DNA of 64,000 bases from Pseudomonas vanderleydeniana (GTDB taxonomy: Bacteria; Pseudomonadota; Gammaproteobacteria; Pseudomonadales; Pseudomonadaceae). Position 1 is the stretch's first letter. Each line of letters opens with the position of its first letter. A model generated the notes under the pieces. The model ran no database searches. It was given only the letters and a program-made list of their open reading frames with translations, and was not told where the DNA came from. Positions 25,668 through 34,992 of this stretch are shown here, piece after piece. Made by a program: the position numbers and the translations under genes. The DNA lies in assembly GCF_014268755.2 (NCBI RefSeq), contig NZ_CP077093.1, positions 4,824,001 to 4,888,000 on the forward strand, read 5' to 3'.

Positions 25668-26285
25668 CTAGCGCATCGCCGCCAGCTTGATGCCAAAGCC
25701 CAGCAGTGCCACCCCGGCCAGGCGCTCCAGCAGGTTGCTGACACGCGGATTGGCGCGCATGCGCTCGGCCAGCAGTTGTGTCAGCACCACGGCGATCAGG
25801 CCGTAGAGAAAGGTCACCACCGCCACGGTGGCGGCCAGGAAGCCGAAGGTCAGCAGCCCCTGGTGCCTGACCGGGTCGACGAACAGCGGGAAGAACGCCA
25901 TGTAGAACATGATCGCCTTGGGGTTGAACAAGGTGATCATCATGGTCTGGCGCAGGTAGTGGCCGTTATCCATCCGGCTCTGGCGCGGCGCCCCGCCCGG
26001 CTTGCTCATCACCATCCGCAACCCCAGGTAGGCCAGGTAGGCCGCCCCCACCCACTGCACCAGGTGAAAGGCCGCCGGGTAGGCGGTAAGCAGGGTCGCC
26101 ACGCCGGCCACCGCCAGCCACAACAGCACCTGGTCACCGAGGATCACCCCGCACGTGGCCGCCAGCCCGGCCCGGATCCCGCCCTTGCCGGTGGCGGTGA
26201 TCAGGGCGAAGTTACCGGGCCCGGGAATGGCCAGGACGATGATGAATGCGATCACGAATGCGCCATAGTCGGTTACGCCGAGCAT
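25668..26285 (-). CDS. LysE-family amino-acid exporter
   Basis: 205 residues from the ATG at 26285 (AGGAG upstream). Six hydrophobic segments and the family signature AIPGPGNFALITATGKGGIRAGLAATCGVILGD, then FFPLFVD in the middle. LysE/RhtB carriers export amino acids or their analogues across the inner membrane. It converges on the toxin-like gene, with 11 bases between. The substrate cannot be read from sequence. Confidence 0.92.
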   Translation of the reverse strand: MLGVTDYGAFVIAFIIVLAIPGPGNFALITATGKGGIRAGLAATCGVILGDQVLLWLAVAGVATLLTAYPAAFHLVQWVGAAYLAYLGLRMVMSKPGGAPRQSRMDNGHYLRQTMMITLFNPKAIMFYMAFFPLFVDPVRHQGLLTFGFLAATVAVVTFLYGLIAVVLTQLLAERMRANPRVSNLLERLAGVALLGFGIKLAAMR

Positions 26286-26423
26286 CGGGATAGGCTCCTG
26301 TGTGGGAATGAAGCAGCGACGGTTACTGAAATCACCGCCCTGGGCGGCCATTAACCCGGGAGCTGAAGCCCGTTGCACTTGGACGCAGGGGCATGATGCA
26401 CCGTAATCCGCGTATTTTCATAC

Positions 26424-27968
26424 TTATTGGTTCTCGGCCGGTCGGATCAGGTCGGGCCTTGCCAACAACGCCTGAACCGGCAACGCCTTGCTGAACAACC
26501 AGCCCTGGGCAAAGGCCTGGGGGCAGAAGCTCAGCACCGCCTGGCGTTGCTGCTCGGTTTCGACACCCTCGAAAATCACCTGGGCCTGCATGGCCCCGGC
26601 GATCTCGTTGACCTTGATCAGGGCGAACGCCGCTGGCGAGCAATCGCCCACTGCCTTGGTGAAGGAGCGGTCGATCTTGATCTTGTCGACCCGCAGGTTC
26701 GCCAGGTAGGACAGGCTCGAATAGCCGGCACCAAAGTCGTCGACGAAGACCTTGCCGCCCAGGGCGCGGAATTCGTCGATTCGCTGCGCGACCATCTTCA
26801 TGTTCGCCGTGGAGCTTTCCAGCAACTCGATCGCCAGTTGTTCGAGCCTGACATTCGCCCGCGCCGCCTCAAGCTTGATGAACTCGAAAGTCCTCGGGTC
26901 CAGGGCATCCTTGGCCGCCAGGTTGATGCTGGCATAGAGACCGGGATTGGCCCGCAACAGCGCCGAAAGCTCGGCAAGGGATTTGCGAAAAACGATCTTG
27001 TTGAGCTCGAAGGCCAGCCCCAGTTCCTCGGCCCGCTCGAAAAACACATCCGGCGCCACCCAGCCATGCTCACTGTCGTTCCAGCGCGACAGCACTTCCA
27101 CGCCGCAGATCCGCCCATCCTGCGCGCGAACGATCGGCTGGTAGACCAGTTCGATACGCGAGTGCCTGATTGCCGCCTTCAGGCGCACGGGCAAGGATCG
27201 CGCGTTGGCCACCAACTGGTTGATCACATAGCCGGCCAGCACGCCGAAGACCGCCCCCAGCGACATGACGAAGCCGAGCAGCCCGGCGTGCTCCCAGGAA
27301 AAGATATTGCTCTGTACCTGGGCGCTCACGCAGATGTTGAAGCGGTCCGAGCAGAACCTCGCCGCCCTGCCCTCCAGGTAGCTCAGGCGACCCGGCTTGC
27401 CGAAGGCATGCATCAGCAACTGGCCGTCGACCGAGGTCACGGTCGCACTCAGTTCTTCAGGTGGGGACTCGAAAGGAGAAAACGCCCCGGGCGAGGTCAC
27501 CACGAACGCCGTGTCGCGGGAAGTGATGTCGACCCTGTCGGGGGTACCCGAGCCCTCGACGACGGCACGCCACAGCAGCGACCGGGTTTTGCCCCGGGTA
27601 GGCTCGCCCTCGATCGAATACCTTTTCGCACGCCCCCACAGCGCGGAGCATTGGATGTCGCGCCCGACCAGACGGCCGGCGTCCTTGACGAAGCGAAACT
27701 CGAAGGCCACTTTCTTCAGGGCGGCCTCGTCGTCCGTGTCGCACAACACCCGCTGATCCTGGTCGATCGCCTCCAGCGCCGCGACGACATTGCCGGCGAC
27801 CATTTCCGAGTGATGCAGGATCACCCGGGCATAGGCACTCACGCGACTTTCGGAGGCCGCCAGCCACAGCACCTGCGACAGCCAGACCGAAAGGCCCACG
27901 CCCAACACCATGCAGGCTGCCAGGCGCAGCCGCATCCATACCCTACGCTGATCACTGCGTTCCAACAT
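26424..27968 (-). CDS. CSS-motif EAL phosphodiesterase (c-di-GMP)
   Basis: 514 residues. TM1 near residues 12-32, a periplasmic loop of about 200 residues with the CSS-type sensor (Cys in VLCDTDDEA and the motif DIQCSALWG), TM2 near 232-254, then an EAL domain to the end. Catalytic motifs are present: GVEVLSRW (EVL form of EAL), the Asn in SINLAAKD, ELLESS, DDFGAGYSSLSYL, KIDRSF and EGVET. It should hydrolyse c-di-GMP, controlled by thiol redox state in the periplasm as in related CSS-EAL proteins. No GGDEF domain is present. Confidence 0.93.
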   Translation of the reverse strand: MLERSDQRRVWMRLRLAACMVLGVGLSVWLSQVLWLAASESRVSAYARVILHHSEMVAGNVVAALEAIDQDQRVLCDTDDEAALKKVAFEFRFVKDAGRLVGRDIQCSALWGRAKRYSIEGEPTRGKTRSLLWRAVVEGSGTPDRVDITSRDTAFVVTSPGAFSPFESPPEELSATVTSVDGQLLMHAFGKPGRLSYLEGRAARFCSDRFNICVSAQVQSNIFSWEHAGLLGFVMSLGAVFGVLAGYVINQLVANARSLPVRLKAAIRHSRIELVYQPIVRAQDGRICGVEVLSRWNDSEHGWVAPDVFFERAEELGLAFELNKIVFRKSLAELSALLRANPGLYASINLAAKDALDPRTFEFIKLEAARANVRLEQLAIELLESSTANMKMVAQRIDEFRALGGKVFVDDFGAGYSSLSYLANLRVDKIKIDRSFTKAVGDCSPAAFALIKVNEIAGAMQAQVIFEGVETEQQRQAVLSFCPQAFAQGWLFSKALPVQALLARPDLIRPAENQ

Positions 27969-28359
27969 TCCCTACCCCGTGGCGAATCGCACTGATGCCG
28001 ACAGCCTTGATTCATGGCCGTCGCTTGAGGCAAAGCCTGTGCAGAACGTAATAGTTTCCTGAGCCGGGTCCCGCAACCCGGCGGGTTTCCAATGAAATCC
28101 AGCTTACTTCAGCCAACACTGCCGTGCCATCGAACCTGCCAATCCGGCCGATAGCGGCTGGGCCAGGCACTTTCCTCGCCCGCAAGCATCTCATGCACCC
28201 GGGAAAACAAACACGACTCAAATCAAGCATCCTGACAATCAAATATGCAGGATTCCTGCACAGGGCCCGTTCCTCTCCTCACTTTTGCCGACTTCATGCA
28301 GGCATCAGCCTTTAGGCTATGACCTGTCGAATCCCTCGTGCACAACAGGAGTCTTGCCG
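27969..28359. other. Divergent promoter region between CSS-EAL and aminotransferase V genes
   Basis: 391 bases with no gene that I support. It holds a 7-bp stem hairpin (GCCGGGT at 28063, ACCCGGC at 28076), a less GC-rich stretch near 28200-28260, and the AGGAG for the gene starting at 28360. No clear operator was found. Confidence 0.5.
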
Positions 28360-29586
28360 ATGCCCGCCCTGGATCTCTCGTTCATCCGCCGCCAGTTCCC
28401 GGCCTTTTCCGAACCCTCGCTGCAAGGCCAGGCGTTCTTCGACAACGCCGGCGGCTCCTACGCCTGCCAGGCCGTGATCGACCACCTCGCAGACTTCTAC
28501 CGCCGCCACAAGATGCAGCCCTACGGTGCCCATCCGGCCTCGCGCCAGGGCGGGGAACAGATGGACCGTTCGCTCGTCGAGCTGGCCGCCTACCTGGGGG
28601 TGTCGCCGGAAGAGGTGCACCTGGGCCCTTCCACCTCGCAGAATACCCATGTACTGGCCGAAGCCTTTGCCAACCGGCTCGAGGCGGGAGACGAAATCAT
28701 CGTCACCAACCAGGACCATGAGGCCAACAGCGGCGTCTGGCGCCGCCTGGCCAAGCGCGGCCTGGTCATCCGGGAATGGCAGGTCGACGTCACGACCGGT
28801 TCCCTCGATCCGCAGACGCTGCAAAAACTGCTGGGCCCACGCACCCGGGTGGTCGCCTTCACGCACTGCTCGAACATCCTGGGTGAGATCAACCCGGTTC
28901 GGGAAATCTGCGAGATCGTGCACGCAGCCGGCGCCAAGGCGGTGGTCGATGGGGTTTCCTATGCCGGCCATGGTTTTCCGGACGTCAACGCACTCGGCGC
29001 CGACATCTACCTCTTCTCGCTGTACAAGACCTTCGGCCCGCACCTGGGGGCCATGGTCATTCGCCGTCCGCTGATGGACTGGCTCGGCAACCAGGCGCAC
29101 TACTTCAACGAAGCCTACCGGGCGAAATGGTTCGTTCCCGCCGGCCCCGACCATGCCCAGGTCGCCGCCGCCAGCGGGGTCACCGCCTACTTCGACCAGG
29201 TGCATGCCCATCACTTCCCCACTGCCGATCGCCACGAGCGCGCGGCCAACGTGCGCCGGTTGTTCAGGGACGCCGAGGCGGCCCTGCTGGCCCCATTGCT
29301 GGACTTCTGTACCGGGGATTCGCGCGTGCGCCTGCTTGGCCCGGGCGATACGCGGAACAAGGCCGCCACCGTCTCGCTGCAAACCCTGAAAACCCACCCG
29401 CGCGAAATTGCCACGCGGCTGGCGCAGCAAGGCATCATCGCCGGTGCCGGGCACTTCTACGCGGTTCGCCTGCTGGAGGCGCTGGGACTCGATCCGGACG
29501 AAGGCGTCCTGCGCCTCTCCTTCGTGCACTACACCGCGCCTGAAGAGATACAGCAATTGATAAGGGCGCTGGACGCGTCGCTCTGA
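28360..29586 (+). CDS. Cysteine-desulfurase-like protein (class V aminotransferase)
   Basis: 408 residues from the ATG at 28360 with AGGAG upstream. A PLP-dependent fold: the Schiff-base Lys is in LFSLYKTFGPHLGAM, the cofactor Asp and His lie in VVDGVSYAGHGFPDV and THCSNILGEINPV. The opening (FIRRQFPAFSEPSLQGQAFFDNAGGSY) matches the cysteine desulfurase family protein group rather than IscS. No clear catalytic Cys loop is present, so it may act on another amino acid. It converges with an Lrp-type regulator 18 bases away. Confidence 0.9.
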   Translation: MPALDLSFIRRQFPAFSEPSLQGQAFFDNAGGSYACQAVIDHLADFYRRHKMQPYGAHPASRQGGEQMDRSLVELAAYLGVSPEEVHLGPSTSQNTHVLAEAFANRLEAGDEIIVTNQDHEANSGVWRRLAKRGLVIREWQVDVTTGSLDPQTLQKLLGPRTRVVAFTHCSNILGEINPVREICEIVHAAGAKAVVDGVSYAGHGFPDVNALGADIYLFSLYKTFGPHLGAMVIRRPLMDWLGNQAHYFNEAYRAKWFVPAGPDHAQVAAASGVTAYFDQVHAHHFPTADRHERAANVRRLFRDAEAALLAPLLDFCTGDSRVRLLGPGDTRNKAATVSLQTLKTHPREIATRLAQQGIIAGAGHFYAVRLLEALGLDPDEGVLRLSFVHYTAPEEIQQLIRALDASL

Positions 29587-29603
29587 CGACCCGCCCCGGT
29601 CTC

Positions 29604-30104
29604 TCAGGCCTGGGCGCTGTCCACCACGGCGGCCGGGCCGGCCATGCTGGTCAGCCCGCCCACCAGGTCGTCCAGGCAGAGGAAGGATTGCGTGCTGCTG
29701 ATGTCCGGGTGGTTGTTCAGCTCATCGATGAGGATCTTCGAGAAGTCCGCCATCCGTGGAGCCACCACGCGGATCATGAAATCCACGTCGCCGGTGACCC
29801 CGGTAGCCAGGCGCACCCACGGGCGGTTCTTCAGCAGCAGGGCCACCCGCTCCCTGGCGCCGGGGCTGTTGCGCTGCAATTTGACGATCACCCAGGCATT
29901 GATGTCATTGCCGAGCTTGTTTTCATCGATGACCGCCGAATAGCCGAGGATCACCCCCTCCGCTTCCAGCCTTTTCACCCGGCGCAGGCATTGGGACGGT
30001 GAAAGGCCCACTTTCAGGGACAACTCCTGGTGGGAGATCCGGCCGTTCTTGCGCAGGACGCCGAGAATCTTCGTGTCCATTCGATCCAGCTTCAGGTCAT
30101 TCAT
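29604..30104 (-). CDS. Lrp/AsnC-family transcriptional regulator
   Basis: 166 residues. The N-terminal helix-turn-helix (LDRMDTKILGVLRKNGRISHQELSLKVGLSPSQCLRRVKRLEAEGVI) and the C-terminal RAM ligand-binding domain (GVTGDVDFMIRVVAPRMADFSKIL) are clear. It would sense an amino acid. It converges with the aminotransferase V gene and lies downstream of the TetR gene on the same strand but 46 bases away, so it is probably separately transcribed. Confidence 0.92.
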   Translation of the reverse strand: MNDLKLDRMDTKILGVLRKNGRISHQELSLKVGLSPSQCLRRVKRLEAEGVILGYSAVIDENKLGNDINAWVIVKLQRNSPGARERVALLLKNRPWVRLATGVTGDVDFMIRVVAPRMADFSKILIDELNNHPDISSTQSFLCLDDLVGGLTSMAGPAAVVDSAQA

Positions 30105-30150
30105 GTTCGCGCCCGCCTCAAGGTCCCGGGCCTAGCCTGCCATGAAATGC

Positions 30151-30741
30151 CTACAACCGCCCGGCAAACACGCCATACAGGCCGCGAAAGGCCTCCAGGC
30201 GCCGGAAATAACCCTCGTCGTTGCCGTAGATCAACTCGACGTGGAGGCTGTCGATCACCGCCATGTAGGCCTCGACCAGCCAGTGGCGCATATCCGCCGG
30301 GACCCGTGGGTGGGCCTGCACGAAGACCTCTTCGAAGCGCCCGCGCAGGAACGCCAGGTAATCATTGAAGCCTCCCATCACGGCGTCCCTGAGCGAGTGC
30401 GGCGGATAGAACGCCGCCCGCAACAGGAATCGCAGGGAGTCATTCGCCGTGTACCGGTCCCGCAACTGGAACCAGTAGCCTTCGCCCAATGCTCCTGCCG
30501 TCCCCTCGCCCGCTGCGAACTGGGCCCGCACATGCTCGGCCTCGGCCGCCAGTGCCAGTTCCAGTGCGGCCCGGTACAGCTCATCCTTGCTGGTGAAGTG
30601 GGCATAGAGCGAAGCTTTCTTGAGCCCGGCCAGTACCGCGATGTCGTTCATGGACGCCGCGTCATAACCCTGCTCGGCAAAATGACTGAGAGCCAGTTGC
30701 GCGATGCGCCGCGCGGCCGGGCTCAGATCGTTAGAAGCCAT
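30151..30741 (-). CDS. TetR/AcrR-family regulator
   Basis: 196 residues from the ATG at 30741, with GGAGGAG just upstream; a start at 30753 is less likely. The N-terminal helix-turn-helix is GYDAASMNDIAVLAGLKKASLYAHFTSKDELY. It lies right after the Bcr-type carrier on the same strand (12 bases), so both share a promoter. A 14-bp palindrome in front of the carrier gene is the probable operator, giving autorepression and drug-inducible export. Confidence 0.92.
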   Translation of the reverse strand: MASNDLSPAARRIAQLALSHFAEQGYDAASMNDIAVLAGLKKASLYAHFTSKDELYRAALELALAAEAEHVRAQFAAGEGTAGALGEGYWFQLRDRYTANDSLRFLLRAAFYPPHSLRDAVMGGFNDYLAFLRGRFEEVFVQAHPRVPADMRHWLVEAYMAVIDSLHVELIYGNDEGYFRRLEAFRGLYGVFAGRL

Positions 30742-30753
30742 ACACTCCTCCAT

Positions 30754-31974
30754 TCAATGTCCGGCCAGATTGTAAGACGGTGCAGGGGTGCTGGACACGC
30801 TGATTCGAGTCAGCACGCACACCAGCAACGTGCTGGCCACCAGCAAGCCCGCCCACGCCGCGGCACCGAACGACACGATCAGGCCGGCCACCGGCGTGGC
30901 GGTGGAGGAAACCGACAGCTGGAAAGCCCCCAGCAGGGCCGCAGTCGAGCCCAGGGCCTTTTCCTGCGACGACATCACCAGCGACATCAACGTCGACTCG
31001 GCGATACCCAGGCCGAACAGCGCCACCGCCATCCCGGCAACGACGCCGGCCAACCCGGCGCCCAACAAGGTCGCAGCCAGGACAATCAGGGTACCGAGCG
31101 CCATGCAACAGACCCCGAGCATCGACAAGCGTCCCAGCCCCAGGCGGCTGACCCCTTTACCCGCCAGCATCGCCCCCAGCAGGATCGTCACACCGGTGGC
31201 GCCGAAGACCAGGCCGAAATCCTGCGCGCTCAGGCCATAGACCTCCTGGTAGACCAGCGGCGCCCCGCCGATGTAGGCGAAGAGGAAAAAGAACACGGCG
31301 GCAACTGCCAGGGTCGGCAGCAGGAACCGGCGATCACCGGCAATCGCCAGGTAGGTCGAGCAGGCCGCGCGCAGGCGCAGCGGTTCGCGCTTGTGGACCG
31401 GCAGCGTCTCCGGCAGCGCCAGCCAGCTGTTGCAGAACACCGCCAGGCCAAGCACCGCCAGCACCAGCATGACCGCCCGCCAGCCGAAGTGGGTATCGAT
31501 GAAACCGCCCGCCGCCGGGGCGAGGATCGGCGCCAGCCCCTCGATGGTCATCAGCATGGCGAACAGCTTGGTCGCCGTGACCCCGTGGCTGAGGTCACGC
31601 ACCATGCTCATGATCACCACCAGCGTCAGCCCGCTGCCGAGCCCCTGGACGAAGCGCAGGCCGATCAGGATTTCCAGCGTGGGAGCCCAGGCGGCCCCGA
31701 GCGAGCACACGGTAAACATCGCCAGGCCGACCAGCAGCGGCTTGCGCCGGCCATAGGCGTCCACCACCGGGCCGAACAGCAGTTGCCCGGCGCCCATCGC
31801 CAGCAGGAAGAACGTCAGGGTCAGTTGTACGCTGGCGAAGCTGGCCTGATACGCCCTGGCGATCTCCGGCAGGCTGGACAGGTACATGTCGACGGCTGAC
31901 GGCCCCAGTGCGCCGATCAACCCCAAGGCCATGGCGATGCGCACCGGCACCGCCGGGTCGTTGGAACCGCTCAT
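30754..31974 (-). CDS. Bcr/CflA-family MFS drug exporter
   Basis: 406 residues, 12 hydrophobic segments. The opening (ALGLIGALGPSAVDMYLSSLPEIARAY, then LTFFLLAMGAGQLLFGPVVDAYGRRKPLLVGL) is the Bcr/CflA/PmrA motif: D-M-Y-L after helix 1 and the G-x-L-x-x-G-P-x-x-D-x-x-G-R-R-x-x-L pattern. It exports a drug or a dipeptide-like or sulfonamide-like compound by proton exchange. It is in an operon with TetR. Confidence 0.93.
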   Translation of the reverse strand: MSGSNDPAVPVRIAMALGLIGALGPSAVDMYLSSLPEIARAYQASFASVQLTLTFFLLAMGAGQLLFGPVVDAYGRRKPLLVGLAMFTVCSLGAAWAPTLEILIGLRFVQGLGSGLTLVVIMSMVRDLSHGVTATKLFAMLMTIEGLAPILAPAAGGFIDTHFGWRAVMLVLAVLGLAVFCNSWLALPETLPVHKREPLRLRAACSTYLAIAGDRRFLLPTLAVAAVFFFLFAYIGGAPLVYQEVYGLSAQDFGLVFGATGVTILLGAMLAGKGVSRLGLGRLSMLGVCCMALGTLIVLAATLLGAGLAGVVAGMAVALFGLGIAESTLMSLVMSSQEKALGSTAALLGAFQLSVSSTATPVAGLIVSFGAAAWAGLLVASTLLVCVLTRISVSSTPAPSYNLAGH

Positions 31975-31994
31975 TTCAGATCTCCATTTTACCT

Positions 31995-32008
31995 ACCGAC
32001 CGGTCGGT
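31995..32008. promoter_or_regulatory. TetR-family operator candidate
   Basis: ACCGACCGGTCGGT is a perfect 14-bp palindrome, 21 bases upstream of the exporter start. The pattern with CGGTCG core fits TetR/AcrR sites. It is the only obvious palindrome before the exporter-TetR unit. Confidence 0.75.
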
Positions 32009-32091
32009 CGTAATGTTTGGCGATCCTAGGGAGACTCTTCCGACAAGTCAATACATTCGGACGGGATCGGTTTTATCGCTTGTAACGCCTC

Positions 32092-32475
32092 TCAGGCACT
32101 CAACGGTTCGGAGATTTCGATCAGGTTCAGGTCCGGGTCCCGGACATACACCGAACGGATCGGTCCGGTCGCCCCGGTGCGCTGCACCGGGCCCTCGAGG
32201 ATCGGCCAGCGTTGTGCCTGAAGGTGCGCAATGACAGCGTCCAATCCTTGACTGGCAATGAAGCACAAATCCAATGCGCCCGGTACTGGCAGGTGGGCCT
32301 TGGGTTCAAACTCCCGGCCACGCACATGCACGTTGATCTTCTGGTTGCCAAAGCGGAAGGCCAGGCGCCCCTGGCCAAAGGTTTCCAGGTTCATGCCCAG
32401 CACGCGCAGGTAGAAGTCCTTGCAGACCTCGACATCGAAGGTGGTCAGTACCAGATGGTCCAGGTGGTCGATCAT
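32092..32475 (-). CDS. VOC-family (glyoxalase/dioxygenase fold) protein
   Basis: 127 residues from the ATG at 32475. One vicinal-oxygen-chelate module pair: the N-terminal IDHLDHLVLTTFD (metal His), then KINVHVRG, and the C-terminal VYVRDPDLNLIEISEP with the metal Glu. This is the usual small VOC protein, similar to catechol-dioxygenase- or fosfomycin-resistance-like members. It is divergent from the LysR gene at 32617, which probably regulates it. Substrate unknown. Confidence 0.9.
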   Translation of the reverse strand: MIDHLDHLVLTTFDVEVCKDFYLRVLGMNLETFGQGRLAFRFGNQKINVHVRGREFEPKAHLPVPGALDLCFIASQGLDAVIAHLQAQRWPILEGPVQRTGATGPIRSVYVRDPDLNLIEISEPLSA

Positions 32476-32616
32476 CACGCACGCTCTTGTTCATCAGTGG
32501 GTCATCTGCCAGCTCACTGCCTGAGCCGCAAAGCGATCATCGCGCCAATCTCGGCCAGTGAACATTTCAATTTTTTCCACTATGGTTTCCATTCTGGAAA
32601 CCCTGGATATCGCTGC

Positions 32617-33522
32617 GTGCACAATCTCCTGCAACTCGACCTGCTTTCGTTGCGCCTGCTGGTGTTGGCGGCGGACAGCAAAAACCTCACCAAGGCGGCG
32701 GAACAGGCGCACCTGACGCTATCGGCGGCGAGCAAGCGGCTGGCCGAACTCGAGCGGGTGACCGGCTGTACCCTGTTCATCAGGTTGCCCCGAGGCCTGC
32801 AGATCACCCCGGCCGGCCAGGGCCTTGCGCAACACGCAAGGCTGATGCTGGACAACGCCCAACGCCTGGCCCATGACGCAACCGACTTCGCCAATGGGGT
32901 ACGCGGGCACCTGCGTCTGTTCGCCAACACCTCGGCAGTGATCCAGTTTCTGCCGCAGGACCTGGCCGACTTTCTTGGCACCCATCCGGATATTCGCATC
33001 AGCCTGGAGGAAGCGCTGAGCGACATGACGGTGCAAGCGCTGAAAGACGGCAAGGCCGACATTGGGATCTTTGCCGATAACGTGCCTACCAACGGCCTGG
33101 AGGTACGCCCCTATCGCCAGGACCAACTGGTGGTCCTCGTGCCGGCGGACCACCCCCTGGTCCGGCACGGCAGTGTTTCCCTGGTCGAAACGCTGGAGTA
33201 CGACTTCGTCGCCCTGAACCAGGGCAGTTCGCTGCTGGAGCGGATCCGCCAGGCGGCCGCCAGTGCCGGCGGGCTGCTCAAGGTGCGGATCCAGGTCAGC
33301 AGCTTCGACGGCATTTGCCGCATGATCGAGGCCGGTCTGGGGATTGGCATCCTGCCGCTGGGCTCGGTGCGGCCCGAAGTGCTGCAACGCAAACTGCGGG
33401 CGATTCACCTGCGCGACGCCTGGGCCAGCCGCACCCTGAACGTCGGTGTCGTGGAGGCCGCCAGGCTGTCACCGGAGGCGGCCAACCTCTTCCACTACCT
33501 CACCACGGTCCAGGCAGGCTAG
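32617..33522 (+). CDS. LysR-family transcriptional regulator
   Basis: 301 residues from a GTG at 32617, chosen because the conserved LysR start (LLQLDLLSLRLLVLAADSKNLTKAAEQAHLTLSAASKRLAELE) follows at once; the frame is open further upstream without sense. The substrate-binding domain is complete. It is divergent from the VOC-protein gene, 141 bases away. The last bases overlap by 4 with the stop side of the converging DUF1289 gene. Confidence 0.88.
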   Translation: MHNLLQLDLLSLRLLVLAADSKNLTKAAEQAHLTLSAASKRLAELERVTGCTLFIRLPRGLQITPAGQGLAQHARLMLDNAQRLAHDATDFANGVRGHLRLFANTSAVIQFLPQDLADFLGTHPDIRISLEEALSDMTVQALKDGKADIGIFADNVPTNGLEVRPYRQDQLVVLVPADHPLVRHGSVSLVETLEYDFVALNQGSSLLERIRQAAASAGGLLKVRIQVSSFDGICRMIEAGLGIGILPLGSVRPEVLQRKLRAIHLRDAWASRTLNVGVVEAARLSPEAANLFHYLTTVQAG

Positions 33523-33707
33523 CCCTTGTTTTTCTTCTTGGTGATGGCTTTCATGCGGGCGCTGGCCTTCTGCACCGTCGCCATCTTTTCCGGGCGCTTC
33601 ATGCCGCGCCACTTGCGGATTTCCTCCCGGGTGCGCCCACAACTCACGCACATCTCGCTGTTCAACTGACACAGCGAAACGCAGGGATTTTCAATGTCCT
33701 TTGCCAT
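33519..33707 (-). CDS. DUF1289 domain-containing small protein
   Basis: 62 residues. The family pattern is present: NPCVSLCQLNSEMCVSCGRTREEIRKWRGM, with four Cys that probably bind a metal or an iron-sulfur cluster, followed by a Lys-rich tail (ITKKKNKG). DUF1289 proteins are small, widespread in proteobacteria and of unknown function. It overlaps the end of the LysR gene by 4 bases on the opposite strand. A GTG at 33716 is an alternative start. Confidence 0.88.
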   Translation of the reverse strand: MAKDIENPCVSLCQLNSEMCVSCGRTREEIRKWRGMKRPEKMATVQKASARMKAITKKKNKG

Positions 33708-33767
33708 CTCTACCACTCGGCCCTTGCCGTCGATTCTATCGTTGCCAACCAGGCGCTGGCCTGGGGA

Positions 33768-34706
33768 TCAGGCCACCCGGTACTCGACCGTGAGGTGGGT
33801 CACTTCATGGACCGGCTGCAAGGCCGCGCGCACGTCGTCGGCAGACCACTGCGAGGAGCCCTGCACGCTGACAATCGCGGCTCGCGCCTCCGGGCCCACC
33901 CGCCAGACATGCAGGTCGGTGATTTGCAGCGGGCCGGACGGGTCGAGCAACTCGCGGATTTCCTCGGCCACGTGCTCGTCAGTCCTGTCCAGCAGCACCG
34001 AGGCGGTGTCCTGCATCAGTGTCCAGGCCCAGCGCGCGATGACCACGGCGCCGACGATCCCCATCAACGGATCCAGCCAGACCCAGCCGAGGTACTGGCC
34101 CGCCAGCAACGCCACAATCGCCAGGACGGAAGTGACCGCATCGGCCAGCACGTGGACGTAGGCCGAGCGCAGGTTGTTGTCCTCTCCGTGGGCGTGCCCA
34201 GGGTGATGATGATCGTGCCCCTGGCCGTGACTGTGGGCATGGCTGTGGGCATGGCCCGCGCCACCGGCCAGCAGCAGCGCGCTGGCGATGTTCACCACCA
34301 GGCCGATGACCGCGATCAGGGTCGCCGTGCCGAACTGGACCTGGGTCGGTTCGAACAGGCGCATGACCGATTCGATGCCGATGCCCAGCGAGATCAGCCC
34401 GAGAATCAGCGCCGAGGCGAAGCCGCCCAGGTCACCCACCTTGCCGGTACCGAAGCTGTAGGCGGCATTGCCGGAATGCTTGCGGGCGAAGGCATAGGCC
34501 GCCGCCGCGATGCCCAGCGCCCCGGCATGGGTCGCCATGTGAAAGCCGTCGGCCAGCAGGGCCATGGAGCCGGTGATGTACCCGGCGGCAATCTCGCCCA
34601 CCATCATCACGACGGTGAGGAGCACCACCCAGAGCGTGCGCCTGGCGTTGTCATCGTGGCTGGCGCCGAGGAAGTCATGGCTATGCATGGGGTTCGTGGT
34701 GCTCAT
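33768..34706 (-). CDS. dmeF: Cation-diffusion-facilitator metal exporter, DmeF-like
   Basis: 312 residues with six hydrophobic segments. The metal site in helix 2 (LLADGFHMATHAGALG) has the H-x3-H form of DmeF-type CDF proteins (ADGFHM-x-x-H), and helix 5 carries HVLADAVTSVLA. The loop between helices 4 and 5 is His-rich (about ten His within 30 residues around 165). DmeF exports Co(II) and Ni(II). It is 7 bases after the RcnR-type repressor gene, forming a repressor-exporter operon. GAGGTAGAG precedes the ATG. Confidence 0.93.
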   Translation of the reverse strand: MSTTNPMHSHDFLGASHDDNARRTLWVVLLTVVMMVGEIAAGYITGSMALLADGFHMATHAGALGIAAAAYAFARKHSGNAAYSFGTGKVGDLGGFASALILGLISLGIGIESVMRLFEPTQVQFGTATLIAVIGLVVNIASALLLAGGAGHAHSHAHSHGQGHDHHHPGHAHGEDNNLRSAYVHVLADAVTSVLAIVALLAGQYLGWVWLDPLMGIVGAVVIARWAWTLMQDTASVLLDRTDEHVAEEIRELLDPSGPLQITDLHVWRVGPEARAAIVSVQGSSQWSADDVRAALQPVHEVTHLTVEYRVA

Positions 34707-34713
34707 CTCTACC

Positions 34714-34989
34714 TCACTTCGAATAACGACGAATGGCTTCGAGCAGTTCTTCCACGCCCTGCGCGCGCGCTTCGTCAGAGAGCCCCGCCTTGGCGACGTG
34801 CTCGCGCGCGTGGTCCTCGACGATCTCGTCGAGCAGGCCGTTGATGGCGCCACGGGTGGCGGCCACCAGGTGCAGGGTCTTGGCGCAGTCCGCCTCCCCT
34901 TCCAATGCCCGCTCGATGGCCTGGACCTGGCCGGCGATGCGCTTGACCCGCTTGAGCAGATCGTCCTTGTTGGACCTGACGTGACCCAT
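34714..34989 (-). CDS. dmeR: Metal-sensing repressor of the RcnR/DmeR (CsoR) family
   Basis: 91 residues, all-helical. His3, Cys35, His60 and His64 are all present, the set of Ni/Co ligands in RcnR; formaldehyde sensors (FrmR) have Pro2 and lack His3, so this is a metal sensor. It would release the operator when Ni or Co is bound. It is the first gene of the operon with dmeF, and an RcnR-type C6 tract lies only a few bases upstream of its start. Confidence 0.93.
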   Translation of the reverse strand: MGHVRSNKDDLLKRVKRIAGQVQAIERALEGEADCAKTLHLVAATRGAINGLLDEIVEDHAREHVAKAGLSDEARAQGVEELLEAIRRYSK

Positions 34990-34992
34990 AGC

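Noticed and set aside
30142..31899. 585-residue open frame on the plus strand
   Set aside because: It is the back of the TetR and Bcr-type genes, low-complexity Gln/His/Arg sequence.
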